Assembly: GCF_001428385.1 (NCBI RefSeq)
Contig: NZ_LMSK01000004.1
Coordinates: 1 to 64,000, forward strand
DNA: 64,000 nucleotides
Reading direction: 5' to 3'
Origin: Rhodanobacter sp. Soil772
GTDB taxonomy: Bacteria > Pseudomonadota > Gammaproteobacteria > Xanthomonadales > Rhodanobacteraceae
Made by a program: the position numbers and the translations under genes. This document shows, in pieces, positions 1-10,600 of the stretch. Position 1 is the stretch's first letter. Each line of letters starts with the position of its first letter. Under the pieces are notes generated by a model, which saw nothing but the letters and a program-made list of their open reading frames with translations, was not told the DNA's origin and made no database searches.

Positions 1-16
1 GCTGCTCCCACCCCTT

Positions 17-132
17 CCCTGGCGGCCATAGCGGCGTGGTACCACCTGATCCCATCCCGAACTCAGAAGTGAAACGCGCATGCGCCGATGGTAGTGTGGC
101 TTTGCCATGCAAGAGTAGGTCACCGCCAGGGG
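17..132 (+). rRNA. rrf: 5S ribosomal RNA
   Basis: This is a 5S rRNA of about 116 nt. The 5' strand CCCTGGCGG pairs with the 3' strand CCGCCAGGGG to form helix I. Between them lie the conserved internal segments CCGAACTCAGAAGTGAAAC and GATGGTAGTGTGG. The 16S and 23S genes would lie upstream, outside the window, so this is the distal end of an rRNA operon. The ends are set from helix I pairing and may be off by a base or two. Confidence 0.97.
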
Positions 133-145
133 CTTTATCCTGAAA

Positions 146-175
146 CACCCTCACCGGCAACGGTGGGGGTTTTTC
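146..175 (+). terminator. Rho-independent terminator of the rRNA operon
   Basis: ACCCTCACCG, a GCAA tetraloop and CGGTGGGGGT form a stable hairpin followed directly by a T-run. It starts about 14 nt after the 5S 3' end, where an rRNA operon terminator is expected. Confidence 0.9.
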
Positions 176-273
176 TTTGGCATCGAAGTGCCGATCCCAT
201 CATCGTTGGCAATCTGTCATCGCCTATGATGGCGGGCATGCCGTGGCCTGGCGCATGTCTGGGGGAGCAACTC

Positions 274-957
274 TTGTTTGTCCATGTCGAAACACGTCGC
301 CGTCCCCGTTGGCACTGGGCAACCCTGTTGGTGGTGACGGTCTGCGTGATGTGTTTCGTGGGTCTGGCGCTGACACCTGCCATGCAACGGGTTTCCCTGT
401 TGCTGGAATGGGGTACGGTACCGGCGAACATCTTCGATCCGCACGAGGCGCTGCTGCCGCAGCTGACCGATCCCGCCTTGCTGCGTCTGTTCACGGCGCT
501 GTTCATCCATGTGACCTGGCTGCATCTGCTGAGCAACCTGCTGTTTCTGGCGATCTTCGGTTTGCCGGGCGAACGCGCGTTGGGCTCGCTGCGGTTCCTG
601 CTGCTGTTCGTGGTGGGCGGGATCGTGGCGAACCTGATCGGTGCGTTGTCCCTGACCGGTGTACGCCTGCCGATCATCGGCTGCAGTGGCGCGGTATCGG
701 CGGTGGTCGGCACGTATGTGGCGCTGTTTCCGCGTGCCCGGCTCGGCCTGGTGCTGCCGCTGGGCCTGTACCTGGAGTTCGTGCGAGTGCCGGCGTTCCT
801 GCTGATCGGCCTCTGGGTACTGCTGCAATTGCTGTTCAGCTATGCAGGGCCGAGCTATGGCGCCTATGTCTGGTGGGCGCACATCGGCGGTTTTCTGTTC
901 GGCGTGGTGTTTGCGTTGTTCTCGCGCGATGCGATCGCCCGCCGCCTGCGTGGCTGA
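274..957 (+). CDS. Rhomboid family intramembrane serine protease
   Basis: Polytopic inner-membrane protein of the rhomboid (GlpG-like) family, which cleaves substrates within the lipid bilayer. The family features are visible in order: a helix with HLLSN (the oxyanion-side Asn), the nucleophile motif GCSGAVSAVVG, and the catalytic His in HIGGFLFG near the C-terminus. At least six hydrophobic segments are seen. The start is uncertain. A TTG at 274 has the best ribosome binding site (GGGGGAG, 7 nt upstream). In-frame ATGs at 226, 229 and 238 lack a good one, and the ATG at 88 lies inside the 5S gene and is rejected. The gene converges on the amidotransferase gene with only 4 nt between the stops. 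Its substrate cannot be told from sequence. Confidence 0.88.
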   Translation: MFVHVETRRRPRWHWATLLVVTVCVMCFVGLALTPAMQRVSLLLEWGTVPANIFDPHEALLPQLTDPALLRLFTALFIHVTWLHLLSNLLFLAIFGLPGERALGSLRFLLLFVVGGIVANLIGALSLTGVRLPIIGCSGAVSAVVGTYVALFPRARLGLVLPLGLYLEFVRVPAFLLIGLWVLLQLLFSYAGPSYGAYVWWAHIGGFLFGVVFALFSRDAIARRLRG

Positions 958-967
958 GATCTCAGCC
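952..967. other. 16-bp perfect palindrome holding both convergent stop codons
   Basis: GGCTGAGATCTCAGCC equals its own reverse complement. It contains the TGA of the rhomboid gene (955-957) and, on the other strand, the TGA of the amidotransferase gene (962-964). There is no T-run on either side, so it is not a classical terminator. It may still fold in both transcripts, or be a by-product of stop codons meeting. Confidence 0.5.
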
Positions 968-1690
968 GGCGATTGCGGTCCAGCGGTGGTGGCGTGAGAA
1001 CTGGCGTAGCAGCCGGCGGGCGATCGGCGTGGCGGCCACCGCGCGGAAGACCTGTTGCGGATCCGCCCCCTCGCGTCGGATGTCGGCATGCTTGCGCCGG
1101 ATATACGCGCGCATCACCTCGGCGTTGAACTCCGGGTGGAACTGCGCGCTGAGCGCGTGCGGTCCGTAGCGCAGCAGTTGATGCGGGTCGCGCGCCGATC
1201 GGGCCAGCACGGCAGTTCCTGCAGGGGGCTCGATCACACTTTGTTCGTGCGTGGTGTGCGCGCGGAAGTTGGCCGGTAGCCCGCGCGCCAACGGGTCCTG
1301 CGCGCCGGCGTCTGACAACTCGATTTCCCGGGTGCCGATTTCGCGCCCGCCCGGCAGGTAGTCGACGCGCCCGCCCAGCGCGTGCGCCATCAGCTGGTGG
1401 CCATAGCAGACGCCAAACAGTGGCAGTTCGACGTCCATCGCATCACGGATCCAGCCGGCAGTGCGCTCGCTCCATGCCAGACGTTCGGTGACCATGGTCG
1501 CCGAGCCGGTGATGATGGCCCCGGCGACTTCCTGCGGTGCCGGCAAGACTTCGCCGGCCGCGACGTCGACGATCCGCAGCTGCTGCGGGTGCAATCCTGC
1601 GCCAAGCCGGAACCAGTGGGGGAAGTCGCCGTGGCGGGCCCGGATGCGATCCGGCGCGCGGCCGGTGCGAATGATCAGTACGGGTTTCAT
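962..1690 (-). CDS. Class I glutamine amidotransferase (GMP synthase-like domain protein)
   Basis: Stand-alone class I glutamine amidotransferase of 242 aa, the family that hydrolyses glutamine and passes ammonia to a partner. The triad is present: nucleophile Cys95 in GVCYGHQ, and His185 and Glu187 in HPEF. The oxyanion region TGS lies near residue 61. There is no synthetase domain, so it belongs with the free-standing GuaA-N-like proteins (YfeJ type), and the acceptor substrate is unknown. Its start is 34 nt downstream, on the same strand, of the stop of the GspE-like ATPase gene, so the two may be co-transcribed. Confidence 0.88.
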   Translation of the reverse strand: MKPVLIIRTGRAPDRIRARHGDFPHWFRLGAGLHPQQLRIVDVAAGEVLPAPQEVAGAIITGSATMVTERLAWSERTAGWIRDAMDVELPLFGVCYGHQLMAHALGGRVDYLPGGREIGTREIELSDAGAQDPLARGLPANFRAHTTHEQSVIEPPAGTAVLARSARDPHQLLRYGPHALSAQFHPEFNAEVMRAYIRRKHADIRREGADPQQVFRAVAATPIARRLLRQFSRHHRWTAIAG

Positions 1691-1723
1691 GTGAGGAATC
1701 GGTTACGCGTCGTATGGACGTCT

Positions 1724-3544
1724 TTACGGCCGAGCATCGTCGAACGCATCGATCGGCGGAAGCACGGTGAGGATCTCCTGCACGGTAGTCAGTCCGGCCG
1801 CCACCTGGTCCGCAGCCGAGATGCGCAGCGGACGCATGCCCTCGGACAAGGCGGCTTGGCCAAACCCGCTGAGGTCGAGCTGGGCCGAGATCATGCCACG
1901 CAGCCGCGACGACAGCTTCAGCATCTCGTAGATGCCGGTACGGCCGAGGAAGCCGGTATTGCGGCACTCCAGGCAACCGACCGGTTGGAACACCTGTTGC
2001 GGCAGCGGCATGTCCCAGCCGTGGGTGAGTACGGTCCAGGCCTGTGGCTCTTGTGCGCTCGCTTGCTTGCAGTGCGGGCACAGCGTGCGCACCAGTCGTT
2101 GCGCCACCACACCGGTGAGGGTGGACTGGATCAGGTAGTGCGGCACGCCCAGGTCGAGCAGGCGGGTGACCGCACTGGGGGCATCATTGGTGTGCAAGGT
2201 GGACAACACCAGATGACCGGTGAGCGAGGCCTGCACCGCCATCTGCGCGGTTTCCAGGTCGCGGATTTCGCCGATCATGATGATGTCGGGGTCCTGCCGC
2301 AGCAGCGTGCGCACGCCGGCGGCAAAGTCCAGGTCGATCGCCGCATGCACCTGCATCTGGTTGAATTCCGGCGAGACCATCTCGATCGGGTCTTCCACCG
2401 TGCACACGTTGAGCTCCGGCGTGGCCAGGTGCTTCAGCGTGGAATACAGCGTGGTGGTCTTGCCCGAGCCGGTGGGGCCGGTGACCAGCACGATGCCGTG
2501 CGGCCGCTCCACCATGCTGCGCCAGTTGGCGCCCTCGGTGGGGGAGAAGCCGAGCTGGGCGAAGTCCTTCACCACCAGGTCCGGGTCGAAGATGCGCATC
2601 ACCACCTTCTCGCCGAACGCGGTGGGCATGTTCGAGATGCGCAGCTCCACCTCGCGGCCGGAGGCCGAGCGGGTCTTGATGCGGCCGTCCTGCGGGCGGC
2701 GCTTCTCGGCCACGTCCATGCGCGCCAGGATCTTGATGCGCGCGGTCACCGCGGTCATCACCGGCGCCGGTAGCTCGAACACCTTCTGCATGATGCCGTC
2801 GATGCGAAAGCGGATGTGGCCGGTGTCGCGGCGTGGCTCCAGGTGGATGTCCGAGGCGCGTTGCTCGAACGCGTACTGCAGCAGCCAGTCGACGATGTGC
2901 ACCACGTGGCGGTCGTCGGCGCCGACTTCGCCGCTCTTGCCCAGTTCGACCAGCTGCTCGAAATTGAGGATCGCCGAAGAGGCATCGCTGCCGCCCTTGG
3001 CATCCTGCGCCAGCTGGATCGAGCGCTGGACGCCGTAGAACTCCTGCAGGTAGCGGTTGATGTCGATCGGGCTGGCCACCACGCGCTTGATGTCCCGCCG
3101 CAGCATCTGCGCCAGATCCGGCGCCCAGCCAGCCTCGAACGGCTCGCAGGTGGCGAAGGTCACCTCACCCGGAGTGGCCGCGATCGGCAGGATCCGGTGG
3201 CGCTTGGCGTAGGCATGGCTCACCGCCTGGGTCGCCGCGGCGACGTTGATCTTCATCGGGTCGATCTTCAGGTACGGCAGCCCGGCGTGGCCGGCCAGCC
3301 ACTCGGTCAGGGCTTCCAGGCTGAGTGGTCGGCCCTTTTCGTGCTGGTTCGCCAGCTTGGCGTTCGCGATCAGCACCAGCGGGTGCAATTCGACCGTGCT
3401 GCGGCCGGCCCGGACACCCATGCGCACCTGCTTGGCGTCGTCGGCCAGCAGGTAACCGTCGACCACCAGCGTCGCCAGCAGTTCGTCCAGTTCCAGTCGG
3501 CCACGCCGGCCGAGCAGGGATGCGATTTGAGGTGAAGCGGCCAT
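1724..3544 (-). CDS. GspE/PulE/PilB-family secretion or pilus assembly ATPase
   Basis: Hexameric AAA-like motor ATPase of type II secretion and type IV pilus systems, 606 aa. An N-terminal GspE_N-like region (about 1-170) precedes the ATPase core. The core shows Walker [10 protein letters not shown] (about 356-364), an Asp box with VEDPIE (about 383-388), Walker [10 protein letters not shown], and a His box around [13 protein letters not shown] zinc-binding segment with LCPHC and CLEC follows, as in GspE and PilB. No other gsp or pil genes lie nearby, so the partner machine is encoded elsewhere and the exact system cannot be assigned. It is divergent from glyQ across a spacer of about 97 bp. 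Confidence 0.9.
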   Translation of the reverse strand: MAASPQIASLLGRRGRLELDELLATLVVDGYLLADDAKQVRMGVRAGRSTVELHPLVLIANAKLANQHEKGRPLSLEALTEWLAGHAGLPYLKIDPMKINVAAATQAVSHAYAKRHRILPIAATPGEVTFATCEPFEAGWAPDLAQMLRRDIKRVVASPIDINRYLQEFYGVQRSIQLAQDAKGGSDASSAILNFEQLVELGKSGEVGADDRHVVHIVDWLLQYAFEQRASDIHLEPRRDTGHIRFRIDGIMQKVFELPAPVMTAVTARIKILARMDVAEKRRPQDGRIKTRSASGREVELRISNMPTAFGEKVVMRIFDPDLVVKDFAQLGFSPTEGANWRSMVERPHGIVLVTGPTGSGKTTTLYSTLKHLATPELNVCTVEDPIEMVSPEFNQMQVHAAIDLDFAAGVRTLLRQDPDIIMIGEIRDLETAQMAVQASLTGHLVLSTLHTNDAPSAVTRLLDLGVPHYLIQSTLTGVVAQRLVRTLCPHCKQASAQEPQAWTVLTHGWDMPLPQQVFQPVGCLECRNTGFLGRTGIYEMLKLSSRLRGMISAQLDLSGFGQAALSEGMRPLRISAADQVAAGLTTVQEILTVLPPIDAFDDARP

Positions 3545-3641
3545 CCGGATGCGTCCCCCGCGGTGCGTTTTCCGACCGGAACCCGGTGGAAAAGCGAGCT
3601 GCGGCTATACTAACGCGCTTTACCCAAGGTCACGGAAAACC

Positions 3642-4565
3642 ATGTCCGCACGCACTTTCCAGGATGTGATCCAGACCCTCAACCGCTACTGGGCGGCGCA
3701 GGGTTGCGTGCTGCTGCAGCCGCTCGACACCGAGGTCGGCGCCGGCACGTTCCACCCCGCCACCTTCCTGCGCTCGCTTGGTCCCGAGCCCTGGGCCGCC
3801 GCCTACGTGCAGCCCTCGCGCCGACCCACCGACGGCCGCTACGGCGAGAACCCGAACCGGCTGCAGCATTACTACCAGTACCAGGTGGTGATGAAGCCCA
3901 ACCCCGAGAACATCCTCGATCTGTACATCGGCTCGCTGAAGGAACTCGGTCTTGATCCATTGGTGCACGACCTGCGCTTCGTCGAGGACAACTGGGAATC
4001 GCCCACGCTCGGCGCCTGGGGACTGGGCTGGGAAGTCTGGCTCAACGGCATGGAGGTCACCCAGTTCACCTACTTCCAGCAAGCCGGCGGGCTGGAGTGC
4101 CGCCCGGTGACCGGCGAGATCACCTACGGCCTGGAACGCTTGGCGATGTACCTGCAAAACGTGGACAACGTCTACGACCTGATCTGGACCGACGGCCCCC
4201 GCGGCATCGTGACCTACGGCGACGTGTTCCACCAGAACGAGGTGGAGCAGAGCACCTACAACTTCGAGCACGCAAACGTGCCCGAACTGCTGCGCTGGTT
4301 CGACGTCTGCGAAGCCACCGCGAACCAGCTGATCGGGGCGAACCTGCCGCTGCCGGCGTACGAGCAGGTGATGAAGGCCAGCCATACCTTCAACCTGCTC
4401 GATGCGCGCCGTGCGATCAGCGTCACCGAGCGCCAGCGCTACATCCTGCGCGTGCGCACGCTGTCGCGCAGCGTGGCCGAGACCTATGTGGCGCAGCGCG
4501 AGAAGCTCGGCTTCCCGGGCCTGAAGCACGCGCCGTCGAAGAACGCGAAGGAGCAGGCCGCATGA
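3642..4565 (+). CDS. glyQ: Glycine--tRNA ligase alpha subunit
   Basis: Catalytic subunit of the bacterial alpha2beta2 glycyl-tRNA synthetase, 307 aa, about the family length. It begins [17 protein letters not shown] and has the family blocks [20 protein letters not shown] and [15 protein letters not shown], the latter being class II motif 3-like. The open frame extends upstream to 3549, but the ATG at 3642 matches the conserved N-terminus and is chosen. The stop overlaps the glyS start (ATGA), so the subunits are translationally coupled. A TATACT hexamer at 3606-3611 could be a -10 element, but no convincing -35 is seen. Confidence 0.97.
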   Translation: MSARTFQDVIQTLNRYWAAQGCVLLQPLDTEVGAGTFHPATFLRSLGPEPWAAAYVQPSRRPTDGRYGENPNRLQHYYQYQVVMKPNPENILDLYIGSLKELGLDPLVHDLRFVEDNWESPTLGAWGLGWEVWLNGMEVTQFTYFQQAGGLECRPVTGEITYGLERLAMYLQNVDNVYDLIWTDGPRGIVTYGDVFHQNEVEQSTYNFEHANVPELLRWFDVCEATANQLIGANLPLPAYEQVMKASHTFNLLDARRAISVTERQRYILRVRTLSRSVAETYVAQREKLGFPGLKHAPSKNAKEQAA

Positions 4566-6709
4566 GCGCCGCCAAGTCACTGCTGATCGAACTGGGCACC
4601 GAGGAGCTGCCGCCGAAGGCGCTGGATGAACTGTCCGCCGCTTTCATGCGCGGCATTTGCGACGGCCTGGCCAAGCGCGGCATCGACGCCGGGCTCGACC
4701 TGGCCCGGGCCTATGCCTCGCCGCGCCGCCTCGCCGTACATGTACCCGCGGTGGCCGTGGCACAGCCGGAACAGGCGTTGGAACGGCGTGGCCCGGCGCT
4801 GAATGCCGCGCTCGACGCCGAGGGCCAGCCGTCGAAAGCGTTGCTCGGGTTCGCGCAATCCTGTGGCGTCGGTGTCGAGCAGCTGGAAAAGCTGGAAACC
4901 GACAAGGGCAGCTGGTTCGTCTGGCGGACGCTCAAGCCGGGCCAGCCGGTGGCGGCGCTGCTGCCGGAAATCATCGACGAGGCGCTGAAGACGCTGCCGA
5001 TCCCGCGGCCGATGCGCTGGGCCGACCATGACTACAGTTTCGTGCGTCCGGCGCACTGGCTGGTGATCCTGCACGGCGCCGACATCATCGACGGCAGGGT
5101 GCTGGGCCTGAGCAGCGGCCGCAAGTCGCGCGGCCATCGCTTCATGCACCCGCAGCCGGTGCACCTGGCCGATGCGGACGGCTGGCTGGATGCGATGCGC
5201 GCCTGCAACGTGCTGGCTGACCCGAACGAGCGGCGCCAGCGCATTCGCGACCAGGTCAGGCAGGCTGCCGGAGTCACCGGTGGCGTACCGCGGCTCGACG
5301 ATGCGCTGTTGGACGAGCTGGCCAACCTCACCGAATGGCCGGTGGCGATCGCCTGCACGTTCGAGCGCGAGTTTCTCGGCGTGCCGCCCGAGGCGCTGGT
5401 CACCACCATGGTGGCGAACCAGAAGTTCGTGCCGGTATTCGACGCCGACGGCAAGCTGACCGAGCACTTCATCGGCATCGCGAACATCGAGAGCAAGGAC
5501 CCGGCCGAGATCCGCAAGGGTTACGAGCGGGTGATCCGGCCGCGCTTCGCCGACGCCAAGTTCTTCTGGGACGAGGATCTGAAGACACCGCTGGCCGGCT
5601 ACCAGGAACAGCTCAACGGCGTCACTTATCAGCAGGCGCTGGGCAGCTTGTGGGACAAGAGCGTGCGCGTGGCCGAGCTGGCGCGGATCGTCGCCAACCG
5701 GGTCGGCGTCGATGCCGGTGCGGCCACCCGCGCCGCCTCCCTGAGCAAATGCGACCTGCTGACCCGCATGGTCGGCGAATTTCCCGAATTGCAGGGCGTG
5801 ATGGGCCGCTATTACGCCAGCCATGACGGCGAGTCGGCGGCCGTGGCCGAGGCGCTGGACAGCTACTACCAGCCGCGTTTCGGCGGCGACGCGATCGCCG
5901 CCGACCGGCTCGGCCAGGTGCTGGCCGTGGCCGAACGGCTGGATACCCTGGCCGGCATCTTCGCGGTCGGCATGAAACCCGGCGGCAACAAGGATCCGTT
6001 CGCCCTGCGCCGCGCCGCGTTGGGCCTGGCACGCACCCTGATCGAGGGCGGCCTCGAACTGGACCTGCGCGGCAGCTTCGTCGAAGCGCTGGAGCTGCTG
6101 CCGGACGCGGCGCTGGCTGCGGGCCTGAAACCGGGCAAGGACGGCAAGCCGCCGGCCCTGAACGCGGGCCAGCGGCGGGCGATCCTGACCGACGAACTGT
6201 ACGACTTCGTGCTCGACCGCCTGCGCGGCTATTACGCCGAACAGGGCTTCGACAACGCCCAGTTCGAGGCGGTGCTGGCGGTGCAGCCGGCCAGCCTGGC
6301 CGATTTCGACCGCCGCCTGCGCGCGGTGGCCGAGTTCGGTCGCTGTCCGGAAGCGGTCAGCCTGGCTGCCGCCAACAAACGTGTCGCGAACATCCTGCGC
6401 AAGCAGGCCGAAGAGGCCGGCGCGCCGCCCGTCGGTCGGGTCGTCGACCCGGCGCATTTCGAGGCGGATGCGGAACGCGAACTGGCCGACGCGCTGGCCT
6501 CCGCACAGCACGACAGTGCCGAGGCCCTGGCCGCCGGCGACTACGCCGCCGTGCTGACGCGCCTGTCGCAGTTGCAGGCGCCGGTGGACGCCTTCTTCGA
6601 CAACGTGCTGGTGAACGCCGATGCTCCGGCTGTGCGCGCCAACCGGCTGGCCCTGCTGGGCCAGCTGAAGGCCCAGTTCGGCGCCATCGCCGACATAGCC
6701 CTGCTCTGA
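4562..6709 (+). CDS. glyS: Glycine--tRNA ligase beta subunit
   Basis: Beta subunit of tetrameric glycyl-tRNA synthetase, 715 aa, which carries the tRNA-binding and anticodon-recognition functions. The N-terminus [15 protein letters not shown] is diagnostic. Further conserved stretches are [28 protein letters not shown] and [17 protein letters not shown]-like anticodon domain lies at the C-terminus, including the [16 protein letters not shown] block. The start overlaps the glyQ stop by 4 nt. A strong bidirectional terminator follows about 10 nt after the stop. Confidence 0.97.
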   Translation: MSAAKSLLIELGTEELPPKALDELSAAFMRGICDGLAKRGIDAGLDLARAYASPRRLAVHVPAVAVAQPEQALERRGPALNAALDAEGQPSKALLGFAQSCGVGVEQLEKLETDKGSWFVWRTLKPGQPVAALLPEIIDEALKTLPIPRPMRWADHDYSFVRPAHWLVILHGADIIDGRVLGLSSGRKSRGHRFMHPQPVHLADADGWLDAMRACNVLADPNERRQRIRDQVRQAAGVTGGVPRLDDALLDELANLTEWPVAIACTFEREFLGVPPEALVTTMVANQKFVPVFDADGKLTEHFIGIANIESKDPAEIRKGYERVIRPRFADAKFFWDEDLKTPLAGYQEQLNGVTYQQALGSLWDKSVRVAELARIVANRVGVDAGAATRAASLSKCDLLTRMVGEFPELQGVMGRYYASHDGESAAVAEALDSYYQPRFGGDAIAADRLGQVLAVAERLDTLAGIFAVGMKPGGNKDPFALRRAALGLARTLIEGGLELDLRGSFVEALELLPDAALAAGLKPGKDGKPPALNAGQRRAILTDELYDFVLDRLRGYYAEQGFDNAQFEAVLAVQPASLADFDRRLRAVAEFGRCPEAVSLAAANKRVANILRKQAEEAGAPPVGRVVDPAHFEADAERELADALASAQHDSAEALAAGDYAAVLTRLSQLQAPVDAFFDNVLVNADAPAVRANRLALLGQLKAQFGAIADIALL

Positions 6710-6719
6710 CTGAGCGCAC

Positions 6720-6757
6720 AAAAAACGCGGCAGCCCAGATGGCTGCCGCGTTTTTTT
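6720..6757. terminator. Bidirectional Rho-independent terminator after glyS
   Basis: An A-run, the stem ACGCGGCAGCC / GGCTGCCGCGT with a CAGAT loop, and a T-run. It can stop glyQS transcription on the plus strand and the converging XRE regulator gene (stop at 6779) on the minus strand. Confidence 0.93.
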
Positions 6758-6778
6758 GCGCTCGGACCAGGTTGCGGA

Positions 6779-7345
6779 TCAGGCCGTGCCGCGCTCCTTG
6801 CGGACCCGTTCGGCGAGCTGCTGGTTGAACGTCACCATGGCGAGCGGATCCACATGGGAGCCGCCCGGGCCGAGCATTTCGTAGAGCTGGGTCAGCAGAT
6901 CGGTGTTCTCGGACAGCGAAAGGTGGCTGTCGGCCAGGCTCAGCTCCGACTGCAGGATGCGCACGGCAGTATCCAGCCGCTGCGCGTCGACCCCCATGGG
7001 GTTGACAGCATGGCTGTGCTCAAGGCCCGCACGACTGTGGGAACGGTGCGACGCGACTTTTTCCGAACTGTACTGTTCATCCGCACCAGCATGGGTGGGA
7101 TCGACTTGCAGCGTTCCTTCTCCGGCCACCAGCCAGACCAGTGAAATGCCCAGCGTCTTGGCCAGCGTGACGCAGCGCGCGCGCGACGGATCGGTGTTGC
7201 CGTCGCGCCAGCTGCGCACCACGCCTTCGGAGAAGCCACACATTCTTGCGATCTCGGTAGCACTCCCGACGCGCTGGATAAGCAATCTGATGCGTTCGGC
7301 GAATGTCCCAGTAGGTGAGGGATTCGTGAGCTTTTGCATATCCAT
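6779..7345 (-). CDS. XRE/Cro-like helix-turn-helix transcriptional regulator
   Basis: 188-aa protein with an N-terminal HTH_XRE domain (about 15-75). ATEIARMCGFSEGVVRSWRDG is the helix-turn-helix and DPSRARCVTLAKTLGISLVWLVAGEG is the typical end of this domain. The C-terminal part (about 90-188) is polar, has no clear domain, and contains SELSLADSHLSLSENTDLL. It is transcribed away from the large TonB-dependent receptor gene across a 278-bp intergenic region, an arrangement often seen for local regulators. That it controls the receptor is an inference. It resembles phage-repressor-like regulators but has no S24 peptidase tail. Confidence 0.82.
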   Translation of the reverse strand: MDMQKLTNPSPTGTFAERIRLLIQRVGSATEIARMCGFSEGVVRSWRDGNTDPSRARCVTLAKTLGISLVWLVAGEGTLQVDPTHAGADEQYSSEKVASHRSHSRAGLEHSHAVNPMGVDAQRLDTAVRILQSELSLADSHLSLSENTDLLTQLYEMLGPGGSHVDPLAMVTFNQQLAERVRKERGTA

Positions 7346-7434
7346 TGAGGTTGCCTAGTGAGAGAGGGGTAGAGCTAGCCCAGATTACGGCGGCATGTCA
7401 AGTGAAAAAACTTTCGGAATAAGTTAGGAGAGTG

Positions 7435-7463
7435 TTGACCTTCGCAATTTCTTGAATTAACGT
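7435..7463 (+). promoter_or_regulatory. Candidate sigma-70 promoter upstream of the TonB-dependent receptor
   Basis: TTGACC (7435-7440), a 17-nt spacer, then TAACGT (7458-7463), a poor -10. It lies about 160 nt before the receptor start in an AT-richer intergenic region. The same region holds near-repeats of TTGCGT at about 7472 and 7486 that could be operator half-sites. Confidence 0.3.
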
Positions 7464-7623
7464 CGGCCTAACTTGCGTAGCTATTTGCGTTAAGAAACCT
7501 AGTTTAAATCATGTGGCTTAGCAGGGCTTGCATAGTTTTTGGGACGTTGTCCTTGGATATCACGAACACACAAAAAGTTTCTTGTGCCCGGATAGTTCGG
7601 GCCGAACCATGGGGAATCACACG

Positions 7624-10600
7624 ATGAATTCGCGTAAAAATTTCAAGACCAAGCAATTGCAGCGCACAGCGCTAGCTCTGGCACTGGGACTGGGCTTCAC
7701 CGGATTGGCCTTCGGCCAGGCGACCACCGGCAGCATTTTCGGTCAGGTTCCTGCCGGCAGCGGTGAGTCGGTGCTTGTCAAGAGCTCGTCGGGTATCACT
7801 CGTCAGGTCGCTGTCGATGCGTCTGGCCGCTACGCGGTGGATTCCCTGCCGCTGGGCAACTACACGGTGACCTTGCAGCACGATGGCCAGGCCGTCGATT
7901 CGCGTTCGAACGTCACCCTGCGCGTGGGCTCGGGTACGGAAGTTTCCTTCGGTGCGCATGACGCCCAGAACCTGTCGGCGGTGACGGTACAGGCCAACGC
8001 CTTGCCGACTATCGACGTCAGCGGTGTCGACTCGCGCACGGTCATCACGGCCGAGCAGCTGGCCAAGCTGCCGCTGGCACGCAGTGCCGAGGCGATTGCC
8101 TTGCTGGCTCCCGGCGTGGTTCAGGGCAGCGGCCTGTTCACCAATCTGACCGGTGGCTCGGTGGTGTCGTTCGGCGGCTCCTCGGTGACCGAGAACGCGT
8201 ACTACATCAACGGCTTCAACACTACCGATCCGCTCAGCGGCTTCGGCGGTATCACCCTGCCGTACGGCGCCATCGACCAGCAGGAAATCATGAGCGGCGG
8301 CTACGGCGCGGCTTACGGTCGTTCCGACGGCGGCGTGATCAGCCAGGTCGGCAAGCGCGGCACCAACGAATGGCACTTTGGTGGCCAGGTTCAGTGGACC
8401 CCGAAAACTCTGCGTGCAGATCCGAAGAACTGGTACTACGTCAACAAGGACGGCTCGCAGGGCAAGATGCGCCAGTATCGCCAGAACAACAAGTCTTGGA
8501 CCACCACGGTGGACGCCTACGTCGGCGGCCCGCTGATCCAGGACAAGCTGTTCCTGTTCGCGGCCGTCGAGGCCGAGCGCCAGCAGGGCGAGTCGACCGG
8601 CGCGAACGTGGCACCGTTCGTCGACCATTACCGCTACGACAACCCGAAGTGGTACGGCAAGCTGGATTGGAACATCACCGATAGCAACATCCTCGAGCTG
8701 ACCGGTGCATCGAGCAAGTCGTCGTACCAAGGCGTATTCAACGACTTCGACTATGCCACCAAGACGGAAGGCGGCTTCAACAGCAACGACACCCACACCA
8801 AGAATGGTGCGGACGTCTATTCGGCCAAGTTCACCAGCTACATCACCGATGACCTGACAGTAACTGCGCTGTACGGCAAGATGAAGGGCACCTGGTACAG
8901 CAGCGTCGCCGACTACGACCCGACCTACCCGTATATCTTCGGCGCCCAGGACCAGAACCCCGATCTCAATGGCGGCTCGACGATCACCAACAGCCAGACG
9001 GTGTCGACGGTCAACTTGCCGGGTCACCGTTCGACCAATACCAACCTGCGCGTCGACGTGAGCTACAAGCTCGGCGATCACACGCTGACCGCCGGTATCG
9101 ACAATCAGGATCAGAAGAACATTGACGGCGGCACCAAGTTCCCCGACGCTGGCCTTGGCTACGCTTGGGAATACAACGACTTCGGCGATCCCGACACTTA
9201 CGTCATGGGTGGCCCGGGAACCGCACAGCCGGGTGCCGACTGGCAGAACTCGCCGTGGGTGGCCAATACCGGCTCCCAGCCGGGCGGCGAGACCGGCTAC
9301 TACGTGGCCCGCTACCGTTACCACGACAATGCCTCGGTGCGCGTGGCGCAGCGTGCGCAGTACGTCGAGGACAGCTGGCAGGTGAACGACCGCTGGTTGG
9401 TCAAGCTCGGCCTGCGCAACGACCAGTTCACCAACTACAACGCCGTCGGTGAGCCCTACCTGCGCCTGACCAGCCCGCAGTGGGCGCCGCGCGTGGGCTT
9501 CAGCTGGGACGTCAACGGCGACTCCAGCTTCAAGGTCTACGGCAACGCCGGTCGCTACTACCTCGCGCTGCCCACCAGCGTGGCGCTGCGTTCCGCCGGC
9601 ACCTCGCTGTACACCCGTGCCTACTACACCTACACCGGCATCGACGCCAACGGTATCCCGACCGGCCTGACGCCGATCGACACTTATCTCGGTTCCGAAG
9701 CACCGGTGTCGGCCAACGGCGAATACGGCCAGGCGCGTGACCCGAAGACCTCGGCCTCGACCAACCTGAAGTCGGAGTACCAGGACGAGTACATCTTCGG
9801 CTTTGACAAGAAGCTGGGCGATTCGTGGGTGTATGGCGCCAAGGCGACCTACCGCAACCTGCGCAACGCCATTGACGACGTCGGCGACAACATCTCGATC
9901 ATCGCCAAGATGAACGCGATGGGCATCGATCCGAACAGCTATGACGCCACGCGAGTGCCGGCGAGCATCCTGATCAACCCGGGCAGCACCTCCGTCTTCA
10001 ATATTCCGAAGCTGGGCGGTGGCTACTACACCGTGGAGATGGACTGGAAGAACGACTTCCACTTCAACACCACGATGAAGCGCAAGTACTACGGCCTGAA
10101 CCTGTATCTGGAGCATCCGTTCGACGGCAAGTGGTTCGGCAAAGTCGACTACGTGTGGTCGCGCAGCTACGGCAACAGCGAAGGTCAGGTGCGCTCCGAC
10201 ATCGGTCAGGATGACGTGTCGGCGACGGTCGACTGGGATTATGCCGCGACCATGGACTACGCCAACGGTGCGCTCTCCAACGATCGTCGCCATCAGATCA
10301 AGGCATACGGCTCGTACCAGATCGCGCCGGAATGGATGGTGTCGGGTAACTTGGCGATCCTGTCCGGTTCGCCGAAGACCTGCCTCGGCTACTACGGTGA
10401 AGCTCAGACCAACCCGGGTCTCGGTTACGGTCCGTATTACCACTTCTGCAAGGGCCAGCCGTCGTCGCCGGGTGCCACGCGCAATCCGTGGACCTACACG
10501 CTCAGCCTGAGCGCAGAGTACCGGCCGGAGTGGGCGGGCAAGAAGCTGGCCTTCAACGTGATGGTCAACAACGTGTTTGACAGCCAGAAGATCACCCAGA

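Noticed and set aside
88..273. Extended N-terminus of the rhomboid protein from the ATG at 88
   Set aside because: It would overlap the 5S rRNA and its terminator and has no protein-like sequence before the first membrane helix.
217..1089. Long minus-strand frame over the rhomboid gene
   Set aside because: Gln/Arg-rich low-complexity translation typical of the antisense frame of a GC-rich gene. No motif. The same applies to many large antisense frames, for example those at 4577-6721, 7672-10830, 22067-23992, 33476-35443 and 49028-51808.
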